A DNA stretch of 45,391 nucleotides from an uncultured Atopobium sp. (GTDB lineage: Bacteria; Actinomycetota; Coriobacteriia; Coriobacteriales; Atopobiaceae). Both the position numbers and the translations under genes were made by a program. How positions within the stretch are numbered: position 1 is the first letter of the stretch; each line of letters starts with the position of its first letter. Shown here one piece after another: positions 33,583-41,501 of the stretch. Location of the stretch: NCBI GenBank assembly GCA_938045565.1, contig CALIAZ010000043.1:1-45391 (forward strand). The letters run 5' to 3'. A model generated the notes under the pieces. The model was not told the DNA's origin. It made no database searches and saw only the letters and a program-made list of their open reading frames with translations.

Positions 33583-35367
33583 ATGTTTGGTGAGGCTTTT
33601 AAGCGCAAGTTTGCTCTTACCGACCAAGGTGTCGCAAACGTTAAGAAGGGCACGTTTTGGACCGTTATCGTTAACTTTATTGATTTTGCGGGTATCGGCA
33701 TTTTATTCATGCTCATGAAACAACTGATGGCGACGCTTCTTGGCGGTGCTCCCTCTCCGGAGTTGTTACCGTATGTTGGCGGCATCGTCGTGTTTCTGGT
33801 GGTGTCGTTTGTTGCCCATAAGATGCAATACAAGAATACCTACGGCACCGTATACGGAGAGGTTGGAAAAATCCGCATAAGTTTGGCAGAACGTCTGCGC
33901 AAACTTCCGCTCTCCTTTTTTGCCGGTCGTGATCTGGCCGATCTTGCCGAGACCATCATGAGCGACGTTGATCGCTTGGAACATGTGTGGTCGCATGTGC
34001 TTGGTTATTTATACGGCTCATATATTTCGACGGCCGTGGTGGCGGTTGCACTTATTGCGTTTGATTGGCGTATGGGCATTGCGGTTATGTGGGGTGTGCC
34101 CGTAGCGTTTGGCTTGCTCTTTGGCCTGCGCAAAGTCTTTGCCAAAAGCACCAGAAGGTCTCGTGCCGACGCCCTGATTGTATCTGATGGCATTCAGGAA
34201 ATGCTCGATACCGCGCGTGAGATTCGAGCTACCAATCAGGTTGAGCGCCACCTTGGTGAACTAGAGGCTAAGATTGATACGTCCGAACAAAGTACCGCTT
34301 TTGCGGAGCTGAGGGTTGGGCTTGTAGTCAACGCAGCCTCTGTCATCATGCGCCTTGGCGTGGCAACAACGATTATCTTGGGTGTCAACCTCATGCTGGC
34401 CGGTCAGATTGATTTTTTGGTCTTCTTTATGTATTTACTTACCGTAAGTCGCATATATGCCCCCTTTGACCAGGCGTTGGCGCTTATCGCGGAACTCTTT
34501 ATCTCCGAGGTGTCGGCTGAGCGTCTGCAGGCTATCTACGATGAACCCGTTGCTGAAGGAGCAGACACGTTTGCCCCAGACGAGCACGATATCATATTTG
34601 ATTCCGTGAGTTTTGCATACAAAACAAAAAGCGCACATGGCGAGAAGAGCATCCAGGAAGAAGATCCGTCTTCGGTACTCAACAATGTGAGCTTTACGGC
34701 AAAGGAGGGCGAGGTGACGGCTCTTGTCGGACCGTCAGGCTCGGGGAAATCCACCTGCGCACGTCTTGCAGCCCGCCTTTGGGATGCTTCTTCCGGCACG
34801 ATTTGCGTGGGCGGCGTGAACATAGCCGGTATTGATCCTGAGGTGCTCCTTACTGACTATACCATGGTGTTTCAGGATGTCACGCTCTTTGACGATACCG
34901 TGATGGCAAATATTCGCATCGGGCGCAAAGACGCTACGGATGAAGAGGTGTTGGCGGCGGCTCGCGCTGCCAACTGTGATGAGTTTATCAACAAGCTCGC
35001 TGACGACTACCAGACCATGATTGGCGAGAACGGCAGCAGGCTTTCGGGCGGGGAGCGCCAGCGCATCTCGATTGCCCGAGCGCTCCTAAAGGATGCGCCA
35101 ATCGTGCTTATGGATGAGGCAACCGCCTCCTTGGACGTGGAAAACGAGACTAAGGTACAAGAAGCGCTCACTCGACTGCTTGCCGGCAAGACGGTTCTGG
35201 TGATTGCTCATCGCATGCGTACGGTTGAAAATGCCGATAAAATCGTGGTGTTGGCAGACGGCAAAGTTGCCGAGGAGGGGTCTCCTGCCGAGCTGCGCGC
35301 AAAAGAAGGTGGTCTGTTCCGCCATATGTCTGAGTTGCAGCAACAATCTTCCGGATGGGCGCTTTAG
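33583..35367 (+). CDS. ABC exporter-type ATPase/permease, second subunit
   Basis: This 594-residue partner of the preceding gene begins with no gap after its stop. It has an N-terminal membrane domain (e.g. FIDFAGIGILFMLMKQLM, GGIVVFLVVSFVAHKM, TTIILGVNLMLAGQIDFLVFF) and a C-terminal ATPase with Walker A GPSGSGKST, signature LSGGERQR, Walker B IVLMDEATASLD and switch His AHRMRT. Both ATP sites look intact, since the catalytic Glu follows Walker B in both subunits. A MerR/TipAS regulator gene lies convergently downstream, so drug-responsive export is a reasonable but unproven guess. Confidence 0.9.
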   Translation: MFGEAFKRKFALTDQGVANVKKGTFWTVIVNFIDFAGIGILFMLMKQLMATLLGGAPSPELLPYVGGIVVFLVVSFVAHKMQYKNTYGTVYGEVGKIRISLAERLRKLPLSFFAGRDLADLAETIMSDVDRLEHVWSHVLGYLYGSYISTAVVAVALIAFDWRMGIAVMWGVPVAFGLLFGLRKVFAKSTRRSRADALIVSDGIQEMLDTAREIRATNQVERHLGELEAKIDTSEQSTAFAELRVGLVVNAASVIMRLGVATTIILGVNLMLAGQIDFLVFFMYLLTVSRIYAPFDQALALIAELFISEVSAERLQAIYDEPVAEGADTFAPDEHDIIFDSVSFAYKTKSAHGEKSIQEEDPSSVLNNVSFTAKEGEVTALVGPSGSGKSTCARLAARLWDASSGTICVGGVNIAGIDPEVLLTDYTMVFQDVTLFDDTVMANIRIGRKDATDEEVLAAARAANCDEFINKLADDYQTMIGENGSRLSGGERQRISIARALLKDAPIVLMDEATASLDVENETKVQEALTRLLAGKTVLVIAHRMRTVENADKIVVLADGKVAEEGSPAELRAKEGGLFRHMSELQQQSSGWAL

Positions 35368-35460
35368 CAAAAAGCTTGGAAGCTCTAGTAAAAGCCGGGT
35401 GCCTTGTAGGTGGAAATTTCTATGATGTCATGAATTTGTGTCTTTGATTCTTATTTTGTA

Positions 35461-35502
35461 CTTGTAGGCGATGTACCATAATTGTGGTACATCGCCTACA
35501 AG
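35461..35502. repeat. Perfect 18-bp inverted repeat between convergent genes
   Basis: CTTGTAGGCGATGTACCA and its exact inverse flank the loop TAATTG. It lies between the stop codons of the ABC gene and the convergent merR gene. The stem is strong enough to be a bidirectional terminator, but neither strand shows a T-run directly after it. A relic of an inserted element is the alternative. Confidence 0.7.
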
Positions 35503-35613
35503 CCTTAAAGTACATTATCTAACCGAGCGATTTCTTTACCACGCCATATATTTGTGTAGTTTTCCAGCTGAATTTTCTGGCTGTAGTCTTATCTTTGCGG
35601 CCCTCTCGGCTGT

Positions 35614-36390
35614 TTAGTCAGCGGACTCAGACAACAAATGGTCGATTGCATCTACAAGAACTTCGGTTGCTCCGGGAATCCAAGCATCGTAGTAGGACTT
35701 GAATCGTTCGTCAGCGAGATAGGCATGTGCAAGCCCTCGATGCGTTTCTGCGGAGTATAGTCCGTCGGGCCAAGATAAGCGCAGGTACTCAGCATGTAGC
35801 CGAGCGGCGTGCAGAGCATGAGCGCCCGTTGCGTTTCCTTCTTTGACTGCTGCAACGAGCTCGGCTTTCAACTCTTTTTCGATTTCATCGCGATGCTGCC
35901 ATTCGGATTTAGTGAGTCCCTTCATCTTTTCGTTTGACGCGTCAGCGATGGTATCTCCCCAACGTTTGCGCACTTCTGCTCCATATTTCTTCTCGTTCTT
36001 ATCGATAAGGTCCTGTTTAAATGCTTCAAACTTTTCCTCCGTACTCATAGGAGTACCTCCTTCTAAGCTCTCAAGTGTTTTTGCAACGCTTTCGATAAGT
36101 CGTTCAATGTGTGTTTTGCGTGCTTGCAGTTCTTTGAGGTGTTGGGCGAGAGCGGCTTTTTGATCGAAGGACGGATTGTCAAGTATCTGATGAATATCCG
36201 ACAGCGATACGCCCATCTCGCGATAAAGCAGGATCTGCTGCAGTCGGTTTGTCTCAGTTATTCCGTAGACTCTGTAGCCGTTTGCCAGGCGCTTGGGGTG
36301 CAGCAATCCCTGCGCTTCAAAGTGATGCAGGGTTCGGACAGAAATTCCTGCTATATTGGCGAGCGCTCCTACAGAGTATTGTTCTGCCAC
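35614..36390 (-). CDS. MerR-family regulator with TipAS drug-sensing domain
   Basis: This protein of about 258 residues has an N-terminal MerR helix-turn-helix (YSVGALANIAGISVRTLHHF, LLHPKRLANGYRVY, ILLYREMGVSLSDIHQIL), a coiled-coil dimer helix (about residues 75-115), and a C-terminal TipAS-like domain (EKFEAFKQDLIDKNEKKYG ... AEYLRLSWPDGLY ... AHAYLADERFKSYY) that binds antibiotics in TipAL/Mta-type proteins. I use the GTG at 36390, which has GGAGG 8 bases upstream, rather than the ATG at 36444 with no ribosome site. The gene has its own MerR-type promoter, so it is probably autoregulated; the neighbouring ABC pair is a candidate target. Confidence 0.88.
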   Translation of the reverse strand: MAEQYSVGALANIAGISVRTLHHFEAQGLLHPKRLANGYRVYGITETNRLQQILLYREMGVSLSDIHQILDNPSFDQKAALAQHLKELQARKTHIERLIESVAKTLESLEGGTPMSTEEKFEAFKQDLIDKNEKKYGAEVRKRWGDTIADASNEKMKGLTKSEWQHRDEIEKELKAELVAAVKEGNATGAHALHAARLHAEYLRLSWPDGLYSAETHRGLAHAYLADERFKSYYDAWIPGATEVLVDAIDHLLSESAD

Positions 36391-36479
36391 GTTTGTAACC
36401 TCCGGTATCGGTTGTCCTTCAACATCGGTTGTAACTTCCAACATCTTTTACGTGAATCATGGCCATGGTCCATGACAGG

Positions 36480-36510
36480 ATAGTAATCCCTTACGTTGCG
36501 TAAGGGTCAA
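36480..36510 (-). promoter_or_regulatory. MerR-type promoter (19-bp spacer with palindrome)
   Basis: On the minus strand TTGACC (-35, 36505-36510) and TACTAT (-10, 36480-36485) are separated by exactly 19 bases. The dyad CCCTTACG-CAA-CGTAAGGG (36488-36506) fills the spacer. An over-long spacer with a centred operator is the defining design of promoters activated by MerR proteins, and the sequence resembles TipA-class operators. It drives the merR gene at 35614-36390. Confidence 0.85.
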
Positions 36511-36609
36511 GCTGAAATGATAAAAACGTTAAGGACCTCAGAATGCAAGGATGTTTTATCCTGTTATCCGTATGGGTGTGTTGCGGTTCGTTTTGAAGCG
36601 AGGAATTCT

Positions 36610-36930
36610 ATGAGTATCTTTTCTTTCTTTGGTGGTGGGGCAAATATCAACGAAGGTGTCGCTGAGGCTCGCGAGACCTCGGGCGCTGTTTTGGTGGATG
36701 TTCGCGAGGCAGATGAATATGCGTCCGGTCATATAAAAGGTGCCGTAAACGTTCCTCTTTCCGATATTGAGCGGATATCCTCAGTCGTTGCGGACCGCAC
36801 GGTTCCACTCTTTCTGTACTGTGCAAGCGGAGCCCGTAGTGCGCGTGCCGAGAAGGCCTTGAAGCAGATGGGCTATACGAATATACGCAATATTGGTGGT
36901 ATCCGAGGATATACTGGTCCTCTTGAATAA
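36610..36930 (+). CDS. Rhodanese-like domain protein
   Basis: This single rhodanese domain of 106 residues has VLVDVREADEYASGHIKGAVNVPLSDI (about residues 27-53 of the chosen frame) and the catalytic Cys loop LFLYCASGARSARAEKAL, ending in NIGGIRGYTGPLE. It would carry sulfane sulfur on Cys; the partner is unknown. The ATG at 36610 has GAGGAA upstream. It is divergent from merR and appears to stand alone; a dyad AGTCTCA/TGAGACT at 36939-36971 follows it. Confidence 0.9.
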   Translation: MSIFSFFGGGANINEGVAEARETSGAVLVDVREADEYASGHIKGAVNVPLSDIERISSVVADRTVPLFLYCASGARSARAEKALKQMGYTNIRNIGGIRGYTGPLE

Positions 36931-37121
36931 CGCCTCATAGTCTCATAAGGTGAGCGGCAGCGGGTGAGACTGATAGCGGAATGGTTCTTCTCGCGTACAG
37001 AATATCTGGAAAAATCTAAAGAATCTTTGATCTGAGATCTTTCGGATGTACATACTACATAACGAAATAAATATGCTACACTAATGGCTATATCGTATCA
37101 GATTATTGACGTTAGGATACC

Positions 37122-37430
37122 GTGTACAGACCAATTCCTGCGCAGACAAAAATAGCAGCAAGGCGCATTGGCGAGAATATTGCTACTTGGAGGAAGCTGT
37201 ATGGTATTACCTCCCAACAACTCGCCGATAAAGCCGCCGTATCGCGTGCTACTATTTCGCGACTTGAAAACGGAGATCCATCGGTGAGTTTTGCAACGTT
37301 TCTTAATGTATGTCGCGCGGTATTCTCGCTTGACGACGTTGTTGATGCCACCGATCCTTACGAGACGGACTATGGCCGAATCCGTTCTGAGCAGGCTTTG
37401 CCACAAAGAGTAAGGAAGCCGCGCACCTAA
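37122..37430 (+). CDS. XRE-family helix-turn-helix protein (HipB-like antitoxin, orphan)
   Basis: This small DNA-binding protein of 102 residues has a Cro/CI helix-turn-helix (GENIATWRKLYGITSQQLAD, AAVSRATISRLENGDPSVSF, about residues 17-58) followed by VDATDPYETDYGRIRSEQALP. This layout is common in HipB-type antitoxins encoded just upstream of a HipA-like kinase. No hipA follows; an IS30 element lies about 90 bases downstream. It starts at a GTG with only a weak AGG site. Either it is a remnant of a toxin-antitoxin pair or a free-standing regulator. Confidence 0.75.
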   Translation: MYRPIPAQTKIAARRIGENIATWRKLYGITSQQLADKAAVSRATISRLENGDPSVSFATFLNVCRAVFSLDDVVDATDPYETDYGRIRSEQALPQRVRKPRT

Positions 37431-37458
37431 TGTTGGCATGTCTTTGGTGTTTCAGAAA

Positions 37459-37520
37459 ACCACCACTAAACAGGTTTTTCTCGGATTTCTACTATTTGTG
37501 AGGTTTAGTGGTAGTTTTTT
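37459..37520 (+). terminator. Terminator-like inverted repeat after the XRE gene
   Basis: ACCACCACTAAAC and GTTTAGTGGTAGT form a stem with one mismatch and a long loop, followed directly by TTTTTT. It lies between the XRE gene and the left end of the IS30 element. Confidence 0.55.
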
Positions 37521-37521
37521 C

Positions 37522-38626
37522 CCTTGAATTCTCATTGTAAGTGCAACAACAAAAGACAAGGTAGTGACCCATGGGTCTACAATGGCGCTTACGACAACGT
37601 TCATTGAAAGGATTTCCATGGGTCACTATAGCCATCTTAGCATTGAAGAGCGCGAAGACATTATGGTCTGGTGAAAAAATCATGAAAGTATAAGCCAGAT
37701 TGCCCGTAAGCTCGGACGAAACAAATCAAGTGTTTCACGGGAGATTAAAAGAAATGGTTGGTCAATTATTGGAGTGGCGCATCTGTGCTATAGAGCCTCG
37801 ACTGCCCAGAGAAAAGCCGATGTTCGACGCCAGGCTTGCAAGAAACGCACCCTACTCGATAATCCAAGCCTTCGTGCACGTATTGTCTTTCTTATCTGTA
37901 GTCGCCACTTCTCACCTGAGCAGATTGCAGGCAGACTACACTTAGAACTTTCATACGCTCCTGTCAGCTGTAGCACTATATATAGAGCCATACACTCAGG
38001 AAAACTAGACTGTGAACTTCCAGGTGTACAGTCTGTACGCAGAAGACTCAGACACCGAGGCAAACGACGGCATACAAAACACCTCATAGAGTGCAGAGGC
38101 AAAATACGGATAACTCATGAACTTGTCGAAAGACCAAAAGAGATTGCAGATCGCCTTCGTATTGGAGACTGGAAAGGAGATACCGTCATCGGTAAGGACA
38201 AAGGGCCACGCCTGGTCACACAAGTTGACCGTATGAGCGGCTACCTTGTTGGTGGCAAAGCTGCATCAGGGTCTAGTGCCGATGTCAATGTAGCTATACA
38301 GCAAGCTTTGAGAGGTGAGGTAGTAAAAACCATAACGCTTGATCGTGGATCTGAGTTTGCCCGCGCAGCAGAGCTTCAAGAAGCTATTGGAGTAAGTATC
38401 TACTTCTGTCTTCCACATCATCCCTGGCAAAGAGGCACCAATGAAAATACCAACGGTCTCATAAGAGAGTATTTTCCAAAAGGCACAGACCTCTCATCGA
38501 TTAGTGATAGAGAGATTGAGGCAGTATATAATGAACTCAATCTAAGACCACGTAAGCGTCTGGGTTGGAAGTGCCCTTGGGGAGTCTACCATCACCAAAC
38601 GTTGCACTTGCTTTGACAATTCAAGG
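37522..38626 (+). mobile_element. IS30-family insertion sequence (about 1.1 kb)
   Basis: Matching terminal inverted repeats bound the element: CCTTGAATTCTCATTGTAAG on the left, and CCTTGAATTGTCAAAGCAAG (read inward) on the right. 22 of the first 26 bases agree. The single transposase gene fills the inside. The length of about 1105 bp fits the family. I could not recognise a clear target-site duplication next to the repeats, so the exact ends may be off by a few bases or the flanks may have been rearranged. Confidence 0.85.
37618..38616 (+). pseudogene. IS30-family transposase with premature TGA
   Basis: The frame starts at the ATG at 37618 after a good GAAAGG site (MGHYSHLSIEEREDIMVW) but meets TGA at 37672-37674. 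It then continues in the same frame to 38616 with the rest of an IS30 transposase. The HTH is ISQIARKLGRNKSSVSREIK. The DDE core has Asp in GDWKGDTVIG, Asp in TLDRGSEFARA and Glu in GTNENTNGLIREYFPK. A C-to-T change in an Arg codon would explain the stop. A shorter product from the GTG at 37774 would lack the DNA-binding domain, so the element is probably no longer autonomous. Confidence 0.85.
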
Positions 38627-38806
38627 CATAAAAGCAGCATTATTTGGAATCAGTTGAAAGACACGCGTGAGATTGAAACATTAGAGTTACGTCCCAAAAA
38701 GTGGTCTGGAAGCCAAAATCCACTAACTGTAGGCCATTCTTTAGCAGATTTTGAAGAACGAGGATCACTTAGAAGTCATCATGCTTCAAAAGCGACACCT
38801 GTGTAG
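38627..38806 (+). pseudogene. 3' fragment of an unrecognised gene, cut by the IS
   Basis: An open frame of 59 codons starts right at the IS right end and finishes in a TAG that belongs to the CTGTGTAGTAG repeat. The peptide contains ETLELRPKKWSGSQNPLTVG and HSLADFEERGSLRSHHASKA. It has no start codon with a ribosome site and no matching 5' part on the left side of the IS. I do not recognise the family. It may be the tail of a disrupted gene or a chance frame. Confidence 0.35.
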
Positions 38807-38967
38807 TAGATTTCAAAAAGCTGTGTAGTACATTTTACGGCGAGAAAAGAGGTCTTCTCGCCACGTCAACTCAATTAGCTGGGACTTTGCAAATGAAGGC
38901 TGTAACAGAGCTCAAAAAAGTACTACACAGGTTTTCAAGAAGTACTACACAGCTCCACTTTTGAAGC
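38783..38967. repeat. MITE-like element: inverted arms, each with a 22-bp tandem
   Basis: Outer arms GCTTCAAAAG (38783-38792) and CTTTTGAAGC (38958-38967) enclose four copies of an 11-mer. CTGTGTAGTAG at 38799 and CTGTGTAGTAC at 38821 face the inverse GTACTACACAG at 38920 and 38942. Copies are exactly 22 bases apart in both arms. In the left-centre of the element is a hairpin of inverted GGCGAGAA octamers (38839-38862). The whole forms an imperfect palindrome with ~50-base arms and no gene. It could be a miniature transposable element or a paired regulator-binding array. Confidence 0.75.
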
Positions 38968-39012
38968 GAAACCAAGTCAAGTCCAAATATCACTGCGCAT
39001 CTTCAATCATCC

Positions 39013-39210
39013 TTACTGCAAGATGATCGGAAAATTGGCTGCTTCGTTCTCAGTTCTAAAGGGTTCAACCATATTCTCAAAAAGTCTTACATCAAAGAGA
39101 AAGTCCCGATGTTGCATTAAATGCAAGAAACAATGATGATACTTGCTACAATTATCAGAATGGAGGCGTCCAAACTGCTGTACAACATTACCACATGGAT
39201 TTCTGAAACG
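39013..39210 (-). pseudogene. Possible gene fragment, unrecognised
   Basis: A frame of 65 sense codons without stops reads FRNPCGNVVQQFGRLHSDNC, then SKYHHCFLHLMQHRDFLFDV, then RLFENMVEPFRTENEAANFP before TAA. Its residue mix looks protein-like, but it has no start with a ribosome site and is too short for a family call. It lies between the MITE-like element and the PTS terminator, in a stretch that otherwise shows no gene. It may be debris of an older insertion. Confidence 0.3.
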
Positions 39211-39224
39211 TTATCAACATAAAA

Positions 39225-39251
39225 GCAGCAGCAAGGCTACCCTGCTGCTGC
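39225..39251 (-). terminator. Terminator of the Amadori-product PTS operon
   Basis: On the minus strand GCAGCAGCAGG-GTAG-CCTTGCTGCTGC forms a strong stem followed by TTTTATGTT. It begins about 46 bases after the IID stop. Confidence 0.8.
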
Positions 39252-39297
39252 CCATTTACCCAAAGAGTACAGACAAGTCCAAAGTACAATTTACGCT

Positions 39298-40176
39298 CTA
39301 AGCTAAGAAGCCAAAGTACGCTCCAATGACTCCCAAAACCATGGTGCCTAAAATGAGCCACATGGGATTGATCTTCTTGGCAAGAAGCCGGTAATAGATC
39401 CAAAACGCACTCATACCAACGATACCAGGCATGATGCTGTCAAGTACGGTTTGAATGGTGGTTGGATCCTGGCCCTCAACGGCCTGACCGATCTGCACGG
39501 GAATAGTTGCCCAGAACATGTCTTTTGTCATACCACCAATAACCATCGCACCCACGATGCCAATGGCAGCTATGACCTTCTGCATCAGCCCGTTTTCCGA
39601 TGCCTTCTCAAGAAAGCCCACTCCCATTGAGTAGCCCTTCTGAACACCCCAAACACGAAGCCAGAACGCGGGAATGTTGTAGATAAGCAAAAAGACAATA
39701 GGTCCGGCTGCATTACCGGCCTGACAAAGTGAAATGCCTACGGCTGCCGCAACGACACGGATGGTAGTAAGGAAAATAGCATCTCCAATGCCGGAAAGCG
39801 GACCCATGAGAGCGGCTTTGACATCGTTGACCGAATCGGGCTCAATCTCGCCTCGAGCAACACGTTCCTCCATGGCCATTGCAATGCCGCCGACAAACGG
39901 GGCAAACTGTACCGTGATATTGAAGAATGCCGCGTGACGACGAAGAGCTGCCGCATAGTCATCGGGACGGCCGTGATAAATCTTTTTGAGCATTCCGGCA
40001 ACCATAAGACAAAATGCAAGGTTCATCTGCTTATAGTACGTCCAAGAAAACTCCATACCCAAAGCACCCGTGTTGAGCGAAGACTTGATAAGATCGCTCT
40101 TGGTAATCTTATACTGATTATTATTCGCAGATACGTCAGTTTGAGCCGTAGCAGTTCTGGTCTCATTAAAAGTCAT
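39298..40176 (-). CDS. Mannose-family PTS component IID (Amadori-product PTS)
   Basis: This membrane component of 292 residues has the family motifs SSLNTGALGMEFSWTYYKQM, LRRHAAFFNITVQFAPFVGG, AALMGPLSGIGDAIFLTTIR and VLDSIMPGIVGMSAFWIYYRL, ending in a hydrophobic helix. The length is standard, unlike the longer IID of the 22-25 kb system. I use the ATG at 40176, which has GGAAGGAG upstream; it overlaps the IIC stop. It is the last gene of the operon and is followed by a terminator. Confidence 0.92.
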   Translation of the reverse strand: MTFNETRTATAQTDVSANNNQYKITKSDLIKSSLNTGALGMEFSWTYYKQMNLAFCLMVAGMLKKIYHGRPDDYAAALRRHAAFFNITVQFAPFVGGIAMAMEERVARGEIEPDSVNDVKAALMGPLSGIGDAIFLTTIRVVAAAVGISLCQAGNAAGPIVFLLIYNIPAFWLRVWGVQKGYSMGVGFLEKASENGLMQKVIAAIGIVGAMVIGGMTKDMFWATIPVQIGQAVEGQDPTTIQTVLDSIMPGIVGMSAFWIYYRLLAKKINPMWLILGTMVLGVIGAYFGFLA

Positions 40177-40945
40177 CGTCGTCATCTCCTTCCGTTGCAA
40201 GCTGAGGACTACCGGAATTAGTACCAAAGTTCAGCAGGCCGAATTTCTCGATAACAATAATAATCGCGATAAGAGCAACACCCAGCGACGGAACGTTCAT
40301 ATACGAGGCAAGCAAGAAGCCCAGGAAGAAGAAGGGCAGGATCTCGCGCTTGAGAACAAGTCTGCCGAGCATAGCAAAGCCCATGGCAGGAAGAATATTG
40401 GCGGCAATACCAAAACCGTCCATAATGAACGCCGGAATCCAGTCAAGAAGGTTCTGTACGGCACCGGCACCCAAATAATATGCCAGGCCAACAAGAAGAA
40501 CGTTCTTTGCAAGGCCGATAAGACCAATCGCCCAGTGTACTGCATAAATGCTTTTAAGATTACCCTTTGATGCACATACGTCGGCCTTGTCAACAATAAT
40601 TGGCATAATGCCATTGATAACGTTGCTGATGGCGAGTGAAAGCGTAGCAATAGGCATGGCCAGTGCAAGCGCTGCCTCAGTACCCTTACCCAATGTAATG
40701 GCAAAAGCACAGGCGAGAATACTGCCCACCTTTTCATCAGGCGGCAGATATGCACCGATGGAAATATTTCCCATAAAAAGAAGTTCAAGACTGGCTCCGA
40801 TAGCCAATCCCGTCGGCAGATTTCCCAGAATAAGACCAATCAAGGGACACGTGACAATGGGTCTGAACGCATAGAGTGTGCCGAGTTGATAGTCAAACAT
40901 CGCAAATGCCGTAACGAGCGATATCAGCAGTGTCTGTACAAGCAT
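40166..40945 (-). CDS. Mannose-family PTS component IIC (Amadori-product PTS)
   Basis: This polytopic IIC protein of 259 residues starts MLVQTLLISLVTAFAMFDYQ, with GLAIGASLELLFMGNISIGA (about residues 50-70) as the family hallmark and repeated transmembrane helices. The C-terminus ends in an acidic run (GDDDDDF) that overlaps the IID start. The ATG at 40945 has GGAGG 4 bases upstream. With IID it forms the sugar translocation unit. Confidence 0.92.
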   Translation of the reverse strand: MLVQTLLISLVTAFAMFDYQLGTLYAFRPIVTCPLIGLILGNLPTGLAIGASLELLFMGNISIGAYLPPDEKVGSILACAFAITLGKGTEAALALAMPIATLSLAISNVINGIMPIIVDKADVCASKGNLKSIYAVHWAIGLIGLAKNVLLVGLAYYLGAGAVQNLLDWIPAFIMDGFGIAANILPAMGFAMLGRLVLKREILPFFFLGFLLASYMNVPSLGVALIAIIIVIEKFGLLNFGTNSGSPQLATEGDDDDDF

Positions 40946-41002
40946 CTTTCCTCCAATCAAACTGTCTCAAACGTTACGTTGGTCGTACAAAATCATGCGG
41001 GA

Positions 41003-41479
41003 CTACCTACCAAGGACATTTTTGATATCAACCTTGGGATCGTCAGCAAGGGGTCGTATCTCCACCTCCACCCCCTTATCAAGCAACTCGTAGATGATCT
41101 TCTCCTCTTCAAGTTCAAGGAAAACCTGACGCGCAACTTCACGCGTAGTTGGGCTTCCCTTGGTATTGCCTAAATTGAGACTTGTAATCTGTGGACAGCC
41201 GTCAATAAGCTGCTTGGCTTCTGCAATGGTCTGCACACAAATGAGCATGCGATATGCATCCGTTACGCCTGAATTGATGGCCTCGATTGCGTGAGCCATA
41301 TCCTTAATAACCAGCTTGCAATCGGCTGGTTTGCCCATCTTAAGCGTCATTTTCCAAATAGGATCATTTGCCACATGATCTCCCACACAAAAAATGCAGT
41401 TGGCCTGCAGGCCCTGAACCCAGGAAACCGCAACCTGCCCATGCAATAGGCGATGATCGACCCTCGTAAGCAAAATCAT
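41003..41479 (-). CDS. Mannose-family PTS component IIB (Amadori-product PTS)
   Basis: This cytoplasmic phosphocarrier has 158 residues. The phosphorylated His is in TRVDHRLLHGQVAVSWVQG (about residues 5-23). LNLGNTKGSPTTREVARQVFL is the C-terminal family block. It lies between IIA (22-base gap) and IIC (57-base gap). Confidence 0.94.
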   Translation of the reverse strand: MILLTRVDHRLLHGQVAVSWVQGLQANCIFCVGDHVANDPIWKMTLKMGKPADCKLVIKDMAHAIEAINSGVTDAYRMLICVQTIAEAKQLIDGCPQITSLNLGNTKGSPTTREVARQVFLELEEEKIIYELLDKGVEVEIRPLADDPKVDIKNVLGR

Positions 41480-41501
41480 ATTCAGCCTCTTTTCCTAAAA
41501 G

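Noticed and set aside
36391..36444. ATG start at 36444 for the MerR/TipAS regulator
   Set aside because: No ribosome site precedes it, while GGAGG lies 8 bases before the GTG at 36390, which starts just ahead of the helix-turn-helix.
38839..38862. Ordinary terminator at the centre of the 38.8 kb element
   Set aside because: The GGCGAGAA pair forms a hairpin, but no gene ends just before it and no T-run follows; it is better explained as part of the repeat element.
38799..38952. CRISPR array
   Set aside because: Repeats are 11 bases, occur only twice per arm, and the two pairs are inverted, unlike CRISPR repeats of ~28-36 bases with regular spacers.
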